Positions 12,301 through 23,489 are shown, numbered from the stretch's first letter. The stretch is 64,000 nucleotides of DNA from Cryptomeria japonica (GCF_030272615.1 NC_081405.1:157717954-157781953), one strand, 5' to 3'. The notes: generated by a model from the sequence alone, not told the origin. Program-made: numbers and translations.

Positions 12301-12840
12301 TCTTTGAACTCAAAGATGGTGAGAGTTTTGGGAATCTTGGAAACGTGCACTCTAGGCTTCAACAACCACTTCTTATTGATCAAATCAACACACCTGGTAG
12401 GACCTGCTTCATATACTGTCTGAGCTCCACTGCTGGTCTTGTACGTCATGGAATAATGTGAAGGAATTCTAAAAGCCTCACCAATTAACTGCGGAGTTAA
12501 TGTTGCCAGCAGCTTGCCATCTAGCATTGAGATTGTTTTTTCGCTCCAGATTATAATGTGTAGCACATTCCAAGACTAGGTCTGGGCATTGAATAGTGGG
12601 AGGAAAACCAGCTGCCGCAACTATTCCACTTTTCATAATTCTAATAGCTGTCGGGGATGTATTGTGCCCTGATGTTTTGAACATTTGGATCTTGAATGCA
12701 ACCAAGTTGAATGTGCCCAGGTTAGTATCGCTAATTTCATCTCATCTTGAATTCAATCGAGAATGAGGAAGACAACTTTTCATTTTTGCCTTGATCAATG
12801 CCTGCCTGGAGATAGTAGCTACCTTTCTTGATTCTGCCAT
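9386..12840 (-). pseudogene. Large decayed ORF of unknown function (about 1,150 codons)
   Basis: Starting from the ATG at 12840 (MAESRKVATISRQ), protein-like text can be followed through several frames to a stop at 9386-9388. Open pieces lie at 12478-12705, 12177-12566, 11493-11786, 10173-10538, 9903-10157 and 9537-9725. The N-terminal part contains LIGEAFRIP, INKKWLLKPRVHV and FEAWMIFYIGEIMN, a style I associate with repeated plant proteins of transposon origin, but I cannot name the family. The middle is charged and Pro/Glu-rich. The part around 10173-10540 is rich in Lys, Arg and Glu (KDKLLKSKAKYKRLREKSR). No catalytic motif was recognised. Multiple single-base stops and at least two frameshifts make it nonfunctional. 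Its 3' end lies 17 bases from the candidate LTR on the same strand, so it may be an extra ORF carried by a retroelement. Confidence 0.55.
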
Positions 12841-13499
12841 CCTAGAAGCACCTTAAAAATGATGAAAATAGAGACTAAGTATGACTATTCTTCACTTCTC
12901 CACTTCTTCTTTCCTGAATCTTGCATGTGAGAAATGAAATGCCTTTCCAAACTTATATAGAATTCTTAAGAGGCATTAATTTAGCAATTGCATTCATAAT
13001 GCATCATACTTTTTTTAATCACTATGCCATGCAAAGGTAACTTCCCATGCGAATGAGTTCAAATTTAGAACTTTCCTTAAATGCTGCAAGTCATGTGTCA
13101 TACTTGGAAGATTCTCTTTGCCAACTCATTGATTTTCATTCTTTCCAATTTTGGAGGGAATTCAAAGGATTCAGGATTTGCTTGATTCCATTCTAACTTA
13201 GCGTCTCCTACCTTTGAAGGAATTTCCATGTCTCTTTTCAACATCTCGAGTTTTTAGGGATCCTCCTAAAATTTAGGAGTCAGGTTCATTAGATGGAGAA
13301 TTTTTCCATGATTCTGAATCTATAAAAATTTCCTCATTTCAGCGAGATTTGGTGTCTAAAAATAGCAAATTCAAAAATTTGCTCGAGGGGAATTTTACTT
13401 TCTAATCCTCCTTGACCCCCTGGATTCCATGCCTTAGGCAAAATTTGAACTTTTTAGCTTGGGTGTTTAATTCACTATGCCTTGGAATATTTCTTTTTT
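12841..13499. other. No recognised feature
   Basis: This is the 5' flank of the decayed ORF. It is AT-rich with no ORF of note, no repeat structure and no clear promoter. Confidence 0.4.
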
Positions 13500-14335
13500 T
13501 ACACTTGCCATGGAATGTCCATTTTGGTGCCCAATCACTCCCTAATTTTCACTGGGGGAAGGATTCATGGAATTGTCCTTCTCTCCTTGGGCATGCCACT
13601 TTAGCGCCTTCCCTCATGTCTGGGCACAAATCACACTTGACCAAGGATTTTTTCATTTGTCCAGCCATCCTTGCCTCCTCCATTTTGGCGCCCAAGTCCA
13701 CTTTTGGGTAGATTTTCTAATGGGCCAAGGATTCATGAAACTTGTCCATCCATCCCTGCCTCATCCATTTTGGCGCCCAAGTCCACATTTGGGCCTCTCA
13801 TGGGCCAAGGATTCATGAAAATTTTCCACTTATCCTTTCCTCCTCCATTTTGGCACCCAAGTCCACATTTGGGTGGATTTTCTCATGGGCCAAGGATTCA
13901 TGAAATTTGTCCATCCATCCTTGCCTCCTCCTTTTTGGCACCCAAGTCCACTTTTGGGTGGATTTTCTCATGGGCCAAGGATTAATGAAATTTGTCCATC
14001 CATCCTTGCCTCCTCCTTTTTGGCACCCAAGTCCACTTTTGGGTGGATTTTCTCATGGGCCAAGGATTAATGAAATTTGTCCATCGATCCTTGCCTCCTC
14101 CATTTTGGTGCCCAAGTCCACATTTGTGTGGATTTTCTCATGGGCCAAGGATTCATGAAATTTGTCCATCCATCCTTGCCTCCTCCATTTTGGTGCTCAA
14201 GTCCACATTTGGGCGGATTTTCTCATGGGCCAAGGATTCTTGAAATTTCTCCATCCATCCTTGCCTCCATTTTGGCACCCAAGTCCACATTTGGGCGGAT
14301 TTTCTCATGGGCCAAGGATTCATGAAATTTGTGGT
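13500..14335. repeat. 85-bp minisatellite array
   Basis: About eight units of roughly 85 bp occur from 13655 to 14335, with diverged units from about 13500. Landmarks in each unit are CATGGGCCAAGGATT, CCATCCATCCTTGCC, CCATTTTGG and CCCAAGTCCAC. The GGGCCAAGGATT landmark recurs near 13723, 13803, 13888, 13973, 14058, 14143, 14228 and 14310. Some units are 3-5 bp shorter. The overlapping forward ORFs over this array are frame-rotated copies of the same unit and are not genes. Confidence 0.9.
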
Positions 14336-15067
14336 TCGAATTTCCACACCTAGGACAATTTGACCCCTTTGCAATTTTGGAATGACTTCTTGAACCTTGG
14401 TGAATTTCTGAGCTTTCCATTTTAGGCATAGGCTTCTAGCACTTGACCAATTTATAGCTTTCTCTGTCTACTATCTAACTTTCTGGAATTAGAAATGTCT
14501 GCTAACGTTTGATCCTTGTCGCCTTGTGTGACTGACCCTACCAGTACTGAATTTTCAAAAATAGAAACCTTCAAGGTATCAGCATTAGACCCCTAGACAG
14601 GGTGCAGGAATGACTCACTATAAATAAAAAGTTATTAAAAACAATAAGTTTAATTTTTGGCAAAATGATGTCATTCCAGGACTCGTAAAAATCCCTAAAA
14701 AATAGGGACTTTCTGAAAAAGAAAGTTGCTTCATTTGGGCTCAAATTTTACTGCTAGGTTTCTTGAAGGATCCTGATTCCAGTTGTATGTTCAGTTTTCC
14801 CAAAACCCTAATAGAAACCCCTAAAATCTAGGACAAAAGGCAGAAACCCTAAATAGGGACAAAACATGCCCTAGACTTCATAGAATTCGCTCAATAGAGA
14901 AGCAAATTAACTCTAACTGACCCTCGAACATCTGCAAAGCGGAGAGATTGAAGAGATTGCCACCAAAACACACAAAAAACTAAGACCAAATGACTAAAAG
15001 GGGTGAAAAGCTAGGGCATCCCTATATGAGATGGGGTGATGTGTGATTAGGTCACAACATCTTTCAT
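14336..15067. other. No gene recognised; possible minus-strand promoter or leader
   Basis: No ORF is supported. The minus strand reads CTCATATAGGGATGCC near 15020-15035, followed by repeated AACCCTA/CCCTAAA-like text (14810-14870). This could be a TATA box and 5' leader for the decayed ORF, or an LTR remnant. The evidence is weak. Confidence 0.25.
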
Positions 15068-15449
15068 GCAGTAGTCGTCGGTGATCGTAGGCCAATCTTG
15101 AAAGTTTCATCATAGGCCGCCTTTAGATCAGTAGGGTTGGTTTGATGGACAAACATAGAGGTGAAGCAGTCATGTGCAACATAGTATATATTTCTGGCTG
15201 CTTCATCATTCACATTGTAAGGCGAGCGCAACCTGGAGTAAGCTCTCTGGAATCTATTGTTAAAGGTGCCAATTGGCTCCCGTTCTTGTCTTATTACTTC
15301 GATAAATTGTTGATACATTTCTGCTAGGGAGACAGGCAATCTGAACTTTGCCAAGAATGTGTCTTTCATTTGTTGCCAAGTTCCAACGAAATCCACTAGC
15401 AGGTTGATGTACCAATAGAACACCTCTTCGCCCAAGGAATTTGGAAATG
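15068..15449 (-). pseudogene. Gag fragment related to the 1-9 kb element
   Basis: A 382-bp piece matches gag of the first element (compare 6027-6390): EEVFYWYINLLVDFVGTWQ, KDTFLAKFRLPVS and RSPYNVNDEAARNIYYVA. It keeps Gln where the first element has a stop at 6186-6188 (FNNRFQRAYS). Both ends are abrupt. The right end falls inside GGAAATGA, the first bases of the direct repeat that follows. It is a displaced fragment without start or pol. Confidence 0.85.
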
Positions 15450-15975
15450 AATAACATTTGAAGTTTTACACATTCCACATTGTTTTATGGGTATTGCAGT
15501 ATGACCATTCATGTTTTTCTTTATGAAAAACCATTTGTCTCTATCGGAAATATATTGGATATGATAATGGAATGAGTTAAATTTATTTTCCTTTTGGTTT
15601 CATTTAATTTCAATCCCTTTGAAGCAAGTTATGCACATCTTGGTGAAAACTATCAAAACCCTCAATGAGGATTACCAGTTTTACAAAAAATGCTATAAGT
15701 TTGGATTGAACCATTGGATATTTCTATAAATATTATGGAAAGTCTGTATTGAGGTTATCTAAAGGTCCACCTAAGCGATTGGATAAATGTTTCCATGTTC
15801 AAAAGATATTAATGATTGTTCATCTGCATTTTATTGTGAAAATCAGATAAATTAAGATTTGGGACGGTGATAGGTTGGTTTGTTCACTTTGATGTAAGGG
15901 GACCTCTCTATATTTATGAATATTTAAAGGCACTATTAGTTTTTTTTTTCATGCAGATAAACCCCTCTTGATGTA
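15446..15975. repeat. 530-bp direct repeat, copy 1
   Basis: This copy is nearly collinear with 16734-17263, from ATGAATAACATTTGAAG to TAAACCCCTCTTGATGT, with scattered base differences. Its class is unknown. It could be part of an LTR or leader of a duplicated element. Confidence 0.85.
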
Positions 15976-16007
15976 AACAGGGAAGAGGAATGATCACAAT
16001 ACCCTTC

Positions 16008-16279
16008 AACTCCAATACCCCTCTTGGATGTAACCCATACATATCTGAAATGGTGACTTCCCTGTGCTTCTATTTACAGTGTCATTGTAGGAAAACTAAA
16101 AAAATATGAAGAGAATCATGAAACAAACCATCTATATAGAACTTTGTGCAAGGAGAAAGAGTAAAAGAGGGAAGAGGAATGATCACCTCTTGGAAGAAGA
16201 TGATTGCAGAGATCAAGAGTATCATCAAATTGGTATGATAGGATGTATTTGGGTTACATCCAAGAGGGGTATTGGAGTT
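16008..16279. repeat. Perfect 30-bp inverted repeat with 212-bp spacer
   Basis: Arm 1 is 16008-16037 (AACTCCAATACCCCTCTTGG onward) and arm 2 is 16250-16279. The arms are exact reverse complements. The pair lies between the two direct-repeat copies. A 16-base GGAAGAGGAATGATCA also occurs twice, near 15981 and 16172. Confidence 0.85.
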
Positions 16280-16733
16280 TTCAACAGCCATTTAATGAGT
16301 ATTTTCATAAGGTTTTCAGTCTATGATTGTCTTTAAGGTCATTTGGATGTAATTCAAGGCATGATGAGTCATTTTGTAAGGCAATGTCACTCATTTGTAA
16401 CAAGCTACTCAAGTTGAGTATTTGGGTCCTAATATGGTCAAGGAGGTAAATCTTGTGTAAAAGAGTCATGAAAGGGTAAAAATGATTTAAAAGGTTGTTT
16501 TGAGTCCATTACAAGGTGTTCAAAGTGTCTAAGTGAAGTTTAGAGGTCATTTTCTCTAAAATGTGAAAGTTGTCAACGATGTAAAGTTTTGTCAAGCAAC
16601 AAACCATGTTCTAAAAGTTGCAAACCAAGGATTTAATTGGTATTGGGAAGTTGTAACTTCCATATGGATGTGTGAAGGTTATAAAATCCATCATTTGGTC
16701 GAATCCAATGGTGGTGTGTATGATTGGAGGAAG

Positions 16734-17263
16734 GAAATGAATAACATTTGAAATTTTACACATTCCACATTGTTTTCTGGGTATTGCAGTCTGATCATTC
16801 ACGTTTTTCTTTATGAAAAATCTTTTGTATCCATTGTAAATCTATTGGATATGATAATGGAATGAGTTAAATTTGTTTTCCTTTTGGTTTCATTTAATTT
16901 CAATCACTTTGAAGCAAGTTATGTACACTTTGGTGAAAACTATCGAAACCCTCAATGAGGGTTACCGGTTTTACAAAACATGCTATAAGTTTGGATTGAA
17001 CCATTGGATATTTCTATAAATTTTGTGGAAGGAATTTATTGAGGTTATATAAAGGTCCACCAAAGAGATTGGATAAATGTTTCCATTTTCAAAATATATT
17101 AGTGATTGTTCGTCTGCATTTTATTGTGAAAATCAGACAAATTAAGATTTGGGATGGTGATAGGTTGGTTTGTTCACTTTGATGTAAGGGGACCTCTCTA
17201 TGTTTATGAATATTTAAAGGAATTATTAGTTTTTGTTTTTAATGTAGGTAAACCCCTCTTGAT
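16734..17263. repeat. 530-bp direct repeat, copy 2
   Basis: This copy matches 15446-15975. Copy 2 continues into different sequence after TCTTGATGT (TCTTTGG onward), whereas copy 1 continues into the inverted-repeat spacer. Both ends near a TGCAG- or TGTAG-like dinucleotide context, but no splice role is claimed. Confidence 0.85.
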
Positions 17264-18082
17264 GTTCTTTGGAACTTATTGGAAGAGATCAACAAAAGAC
17301 CTTTATGTTGACTGTCACAATTAGGACAATATTTCAGTCATAAAAAATGCAAGATTACTTGTCTTATTTTACATTTTGGACTCATAAGAACTTAAAGGAT
17401 TTGTGATAGTTCTATGTGGATGGTTTATTTCATGATGCTTTGCATCATTAACACTTCTATTTTCACATCACATCATATATGAAAAATGGTTCATCATAAT
17501 GTCATTATATAGACATTAGATTTCATGTCGTCTTAGAAATCATATCACAATTTCCTAGGTGCAATGTATCTGGACAATTAAACATAACTTATCACAAATT
17601 GCCACCAAATTTGTCATTTAGGGGTAACTCATCACGACTGGTGATAACTCATCACACAATCAATGAATATAGGTTGGAACATCGATACCGGTTAAGAGTT
17701 AACCACTATCAATACATAAACCGATTGTCCTCCATTGCTTCTTTGATGGTTTCCGCTGAATCTTCACGTTGGTGTTGGGCCATTCCTGCATATATCAGTT
17801 TGACACTCCCTAAACCATCATAAACTAAACATCCAATACCAGTTGCAATACAAGTAACTTTAGAAGTGATACTGGTTTGTCTAAGATTACAATGGAAATG
17901 TGAATATATCTTTGTGTATACATGTTCCATGAATGACAACACATGAAGTCATCCATTACAATCATCATCAAGGCAACAATGACCCGCAACACTAGTTGAC
18001 CTCAATGACTTCATGTCAAATATGCTCCCATATTGGTTGTCCTTCTATACCGGTTGACATCAATGACAACACAATGCCAACA
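17264..18082 (-). repeat. 3' LTR of copia A (left end not defined)
   Basis: On the minus strand the LTR starts with TGTTGGCATTGTGTTGTCAT at 18082, immediately after a polypurine tract. The start resembles that of the copia B LTR (TGTTGGAATATTGGC at 53595). It contains several ACCGGT-like motifs shared with the other copia-type LTRs here. The distal end is not recognised and may be truncated. A 77-codon minus ORF in it is not considered real. Confidence 0.6.
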
Positions 18083-18094
18083 ATCTCCCCCTTC
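18083..18094 (-). promoter_or_regulatory. Polypurine tract of copia A
   Basis: The minus strand reads GAAGGGGGAGAT directly before the LTR start at 18082. Similar GGGGGAG boxes recur upstream (near 18139 and 18225 on the plus strand as CTCCCCCTTTG), a Sirevirus-like trait. Confidence 0.75.
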
Positions 18095-18295
18095 AACATT
18101 GATGTCAACAGATGTAGTATCCGACATACTACATAGTCTCTCTCCCCCTTTGTGTGATCCAAATCTTCCCTTTGTATAATCCATGGGTTCTCACACATGT
18201 CGTATGCGATATATTACAAAATCCTTCTCCCCCTTTGACAACAATGGCAAAGGGCACTGTCAGGATCTCTCACCTCCTTTTATTTACCAGTCATT

Positions 18296-18300
18296 GTTAG
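18296..18300. repeat. Target-site duplication GTTAG (left copy)
   Basis: GTTAG directly precedes the LTR start TGATGC at 18301. The same five bases directly follow the right LTR at 34089-34093. Confidence 0.92.
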
Positions 18301-18714
18301 TGATGCTTTGCAAAAAGGATTAGAAAATCTGTTCAATGACAACACACACAAGAGTACAAGAAACAAATGTTAGTGTTAGCAACAATAGATTATCCTAAAT
18401 AGGCATATCAAGATAGGTATTAAGCATGAAATAGAAAGCATACAAACATAGAATATATAAACTATACTCCTCCAAATGCTAATTAAGATGCTCATAGTTG
18501 CTCCTCCCTTGTTCCTCTCCTCTCCAAGTTCCACATGAGTGTAGCTCTCAGCTTTTAGCACTAGCCATGGATGCCATATGGAGATTCAAGATGATTGAAT
18601 ATGATAAGCAAATGCTATGAAAGTGTAGATAGTGATGCTATAAAAAGTTCTATGCTAATACCAGTATAACAATAATACTCTAATGCTTCCTTCTTTGCTT
18701 GAGGAGAAGGGTTC

Positions 18715-18722
18715 TATTTATA
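18715..18722 (-). promoter_or_regulatory. TATA box in left Tat LTR
   Basis: The minus strand reads TATAAATA within TTCTATAAATAGAACCC. The same box is in the other LTR at 32694-32701. Confidence 0.7.
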
Positions 18723-19486
18723 GAATAAATGGGAAAATGAATGGTTAAGATTGAGAAATCTTAACAAGGGTTAGGATTGAAAGATATTCAATCCATGTGA
18801 GACCTTCAACCCAATCCCATGTTGACAAGTGTCACCATGAGGAGGTTTGGAGGAGAGATAATGAACATTAAATTCTTGATGGGACATGATGGTTACCCTA
18901 GGGGGTTGGGTTAGGGTTAGGTTAATGGATATTCCTTTTATCCAAGGGATAAATGAATGTGCAAGGGTTAAATGGTTACCTTAGTCAAAGAAATAAATGC
19001 TTTGAAGAGACCCATGAGTCAAAAGGATGGTTAAGTTAGAGGAAAGTCTCTAACCAAAGGTAAAAGGTGAGTTAACCATAAATGGTTATGTAAGAGCCTT
19101 TAATGGTTTGGAAGACTTTAGAGGTTAACCATTTGAAGACATAAAGCCTTTAATGGTTATTGAAGACTTTGGAGGTTTTTGAGAAGTGACTTCCTTTTAT
19201 TTAGGAATATGACAATGATTAGGATAGATTAGGCTAATTAGAAGGAGTTAGAAAAATCTAGAAGGGATTTAGGCATGCAAGTGGATTTTGTAGGAGAATG
19301 CAAGTGGGAGGAATTTTGGGATTTTCAATTAAAATAAAATCATTTATTTCAATTAAATGGTTTAATTTGCATTTGGATAGATATTTAAATAAATATTAAT
19401 TTATTTAAATGTGAATGTGAATTTTGGATTTAAATAAATATTAATTTATTTACATGAGAAAAATGAAGACAAAGCATTAAATGCTT

Positions 19487-19701
19487 GAAGACTTTGAGGG
19501 AAACCATTAAAGGTTTAAGAAGACTCTAGAAGGAAACCATTAAGTTTGAAGACTTTAAAGGAAACCATTAAAGGCTTAAGAAGACTCTAGAAGGAAGCCA
19601 TTAAGTTTGAAGACTTTAAGGGAAACCATTAAAGGTTTGAGAAGACTCTAGAAGGAAGCCATTAAGTTTGAAGACTTTAAGGGAAACCATTAAAGGTTTC
19701 A
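19487..19701. repeat. 61-bp tandem repeat in left Tat LTR (about 3.5 units)
   Basis: Units start at GAAGACTTTRAGGGAAACC and end at GCCATTAAGTTT. The array is conserved at the same place in the right LTR (about 33456-33673), so it predates the insertion. Confidence 0.85.
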
Positions 19702-20117
19702 AGTGGGTGAGGATAAATAGGATTTTAAATAAATAATTTATTTATTTAAAATAGTTGTGCAACTTGCATTTGTAGGAAAATGCAAGTGGGTGGAGGATAA
19801 AGGTGATTTAAATAAATGTAAATGTTAATTTATTTAAATGCGGGAGATGAGATTTTGGGGGATTTAAATAAATATTAATTTATTTAAATGTGAGAGAAGA
19901 TTTAATTAAACAAATATGATTTATTTATTTAATTAATGGTCTGAATTTGGTTAAGTGAATTAAATTAAATAAATTGAATAATTTATTTAATTAATAGGAG
20001 AAGAGGGTTAAGGTGAATTAATTAAATATTAATTTAATGAATTATTTATTGATGGTTAAATAATCAAATAAATACTAAATATTCATTTAATTAAGTGGAC
20101 AGATTTATGTGACTACA

Positions 20118-20130
20118 TTTGCCCCTCTTT
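20118..20130 (-). promoter_or_regulatory. Polypurine tract of the Tat element
   Basis: The minus strand reads AAAGAGGGGCAAA directly before the 3' LTR start. This is the expected plus-strand DNA priming site. Confidence 0.85.
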
Positions 20131-22252
20131 GAGACGGTGCGGTTTTATCGCATCATTTCAAAGAAAGAAAAATAGGTGTGAAAAAATATGCCCCATAAAT
20201 TATAATTTAGTGGGTGGTATGCCCCCTCGAGAGATGGGCCGATTTTTTTTTGAAAAATCGGGCGATCTCTCTCGAAAAAAAGAGAAGTAGAGGGGAAGTA
20301 GAATAGAAGAAATTAGCAATAATGGTGAAAGAATGGAAGAAAACAGAGTGAATACGGAGAAATGGCAAGCCTCGAAAGTACACTGGGTCACGGTGCAAAT
20401 GTGGTGTTGTGCTTTTGATTGATGCTATATAATTGATCAAAATAGTTGGACAATCTGGTGCAATTGGTTTAATTGCCCTGGTCGAGTCAAAGCATGACAG
20501 TTGATGCCAGTTGTTGGCTTGGACAAAATAAAGTCTGAGTAAGTGAATCAAAGTGACCTGATATGACTTAGACAATTGATGTAATTGTCTGATGAAGTCA
20601 AGGTATATGAAGCAAAATACTCGTTGAGACTTAGACAATTGATGTAATTGTCCATTATGATTGTGTTTGATTGGTTAATCAATTGATGGTGTGTGCATTG
20701 TGATGGATGGTTGTGGTGAATCATAGCAGCCCCGTTGAGACTAGGTCATTATGAGAAATACCTGTTGTAGTCTAGGTTTGCCATGATCGATTACTTGTTG
20801 AGACCAGAAGATACTTGATCAAAGTATCTGTTGATAGTCTAGGTGTGCGTGAGTTGATGCACCTGTGCAGATAGAGTAACTTGCTTGATTGGGTTGATGG
20901 GAAATGATGTAGGGTATGATGATGTTGATGATCAAGATAGGGAGGGTGAGGGAGGGATTCGATGTTAGATAGAAGAAATGGACAACCTATGACTCATTCC
21001 TATGGAAGAAGAGGAAAATAGAGTATGTACCCATTGTCATTAATATGTATGAATGATATGCAACTATTGATGAATGTATGTATGGATGGAATGCAATATA
21101 TACAAATGAGATGAAATGACGATCCATAGTGCTTTATTTTTCATCATTGAGCATGGTAGTATCAATCTTGGACGAGGCAGTAGGAATCAAGTTTGGAGTA
21201 TTGTACCTGCAAACAAGCAGCATAAATAAATAAAGAATATGGACCCTCCATAATGATTCATGCTCATATGGTCGAGGTATACGCTGTAGTCAGCAAGTCG
21301 TAGTGATCCATGACTGTATTTTGCATAAGATCATGTAACTTAGTGAACTTCCCACGTAGACACCATTAGTGCATGCCCCAGAACTTCATTGGAATAATTC
21401 GCAAAAGACATACAAACAATGCTTAGGAACCATCCCGACCACTCTAATCACTTGTGGATATCCCAGAGTAGCGTAGGAACTTGATATAAATGAATAAATA
21501 ACCTACAAATTAACCAAGTATCTAATAGATTAAACATAATTTTCTTGTCAAAGAAAATGTCATCTTGTCTTTGTTTTGGTAAGGAAGGATGCATCCTTGT
21601 TAAGACAGTTTGTGTGTAGATGTTGATTGATAGGTTGATATGATAAGTGATCATCATTTGAGTATTTCACAATGTTTGTTTGGTATCTTCTTGAATATGT
21701 ATGTACAAAGTGTTGCCATGTTTTTGGTTGATTTTGGATGTTTTATCATGTTTTTGGATTTTGTGAGATAGTTTTCCAATGTTTTTGGTATTTTGATGAT
21801 TGTTTTAAATATTTTTGGAGTTTTGTGAGACAGATTTGAATGAAGAACTTAATGAATCATAAGTGATGTATAATCCACTTCCATCAAATAGATTAAGGGC
21901 ATTGCCCCCAGTTTAGACATGACTATGAAAAAGCGGGATGTGAGATGCATGAAGTACTATCCTTGATTGCAGATCAATAACAAGCCATGGTTTGGACGGA
22001 TGGATGAATTGTTGAAATGAACGTGATCGAAAAAAGTTTGAAAGGCAATGGAGCCATTGCCTTTACGAGTGGCGCCTGTTTGCTAGGTTTTCACCATCAC
22101 ATTTACCCAAGGTGCCACCGGAGTGGTTGTTCACCGTTTGGATGCATGATTTTTCTTTACTATTTTGATGTTTTTGTATTTTCTTCAGGACATTTATCTG
22201 AATGTTTTTGGTGTTTTTGCGGTATGTATGGGAGCCTGATGTTCTGTGCAAC
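20131..22252 (-). other. 3' noncoding region of the Tat element
   Basis: No supported gene is present. A 143-codon minus ORF (20207-20638) has no recognisable motif. The 20-base TTAGACAATTGATGTAATTG occurs twice about 60 bases apart (near 20570 and 20630). Around 21660-21850 the phrase TGTTTTTGG recurs at short intervals. A long 3' noncoding part between integrase and LTR is common in Tat elements. Confidence 0.6.
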
Positions 22253-23345
22253 TTATGTATAAAACCTTTTGAGGTGCATGCTGTTGATTGGATCTGCTAG
22301 TGGTTTTCCTTTTGAAGTAGCCAACTGATATGCCCTAGACCCAAATACAACAGTGATAACATATGGACCTAGCCAGTTTGATTCAAAATTTACCTGATGT
22401 TCTCTGTTTGGTTGGTTACGAGGATTTTCCCTAAAAACAAGATCACCTACCTCAAATTTATGAGGTCTAACTCGATGATTATAACTTCTGCTCATGCACT
22501 GTTGATAGGCTTTGAGGTGATTGTATGCAGCTTGTTGCTTCTCATCAAGTAGCTCTAAGTATTGGAGACGTGAGACTCGGTATGCTTCGTCATCTATGAG
22601 ATTATGCAAGGAAACCCATAGAGATGGTATTTCAACTTCAATAGGAAGGATGACTTCTGCGCCATAGACCAATGAGTAAGGCGTTACACCTATAGGGGTT
22701 CGAATGCTAGTTCGATATGTCCATAGTGTTGGATTTAATTGAAGATGCCAATCACGACCGACATCATTGACTATCTTCTTGAGGATTCTCAATATGTTCT
22801 TTTTTGATGCTTTAGCTTGACCATTTCGTTGTGGGTAATAGGGAGTGGAAAAGTGGTGTTGGATGTGAAACTTCTCACAAAGTTCACAGACATCTTGATT
22901 CTTGAAAGGAAGACCGTTATCTATGATGATGGACATGGGTACACCATACCGACAGATGATGTAATCAAGGATGAATGAGGCGATCTGCTTGCCGGTGACT
23001 TGGGTAAGTGGAACAACTTTGATCCACTTTGTGAAGTATTCGGTGGCTGTAATAATGAATTTGTGGCTGTTGGATGAAGATGGATGGATTTTACCCACAA
23101 GGTCAAGTCCCCATTGACAAAAAGGCTATGGTGTTGTGATGGGTTGCAATTCCTGTGCTAGTGCATGTATTAGGTCTCCATGAACTTGGTATTTTTTGCA
23201 TTTTCTGACAAAGTAGTATGAGTCTTTTTCCATTGATGGCCAATAGTATCCAGTGCACATGAGTTTCTTGGCTAGTGATGGACCACTTGCATGAGTTCCA
23301 CAAATTCCTTCATGTACTTCTTTCAAGGCCTTTGTTATCTCATCC
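22253..23345 (-). pseudogene. Integrase of the Tat element
   Basis: The N-terminal zinc site is visible (VHEGICGTHASG, then KCKKYQ, where the last Cys is Tyr). A stop lies before PFCQWGLDLVG, which holds the first catalytic Asp (codon 23103-23105). The downstream 281-codon frame to 22253 contains the second Asp in SIIIDNG (residue 60). In place of the catalytic Glu it has Lys at residue 96 (NGQAKASKK; codon 22811-22813), with the correct 35-residue spacing. The C-terminus includes FEVGDLVFRENPRN and WLGPYVITVVFG, typical of gypsy integrase tails. No chromodomain is seen. The missing Glu and Cys and the stop make it inactive. Confidence 0.9.
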
Positions 23346-23489
23346 TGTTCCAGACATCAAAGGAGAGTACCATCAAGACTGCATTGGTATAGGGTTTCAA
23401 CAATAATGGTATATCGAGTGGTTTGGCGAATGAAGGTTTTACGCTGGTTAGGAGGAAGGGTGTGATCGCGGAGGTAGGTGTAGAACTAA

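Larger units (their letters stand above)
18083..18300 (-). mobile_element. 3' internal segment of copia A, left part
   Basis: This is a noncoding 3' region with repeated polypurine boxes. It is interrupted at 18300 by the 15.8-kb Tat element and resumes at 34089 after one copy of the 5-bp target duplication. Confidence 0.65.
18301..20117 (-). repeat. 3' LTR of the Tat element
   Basis: The 1,817-bp LTR is bounded by TG at 18301 and CA at 20117 and matches 32269-34088 throughout. It carries a minus-strand TATA box (18715-18722), a 61-bp tandem repeat (19487-19701) and many AT-rich palindromes of the form TAAATATTAATTTA. Confidence 0.95.

Noticed and set aside
13412-14325. Series of overlapping plus-strand ORFs with similar proteins (FLMGQGFMK, PSLPPPFW)
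   Set aside because: They are the three frames of the 85-bp minisatellite. The unit is not a multiple of three, so each frame reads the same peptide in turn and ends at the same TGA about every three units.
18376-18561. Minus ORF with a near-identical copy at 32338-32529
   Set aside because: The conservation comes from the two Tat LTRs, not from a gene.
20207-20638. 143-codon minus ORF in the Tat 3' noncoding region
   Set aside because: No domain, compositional bias only, and overlapping another random frame.
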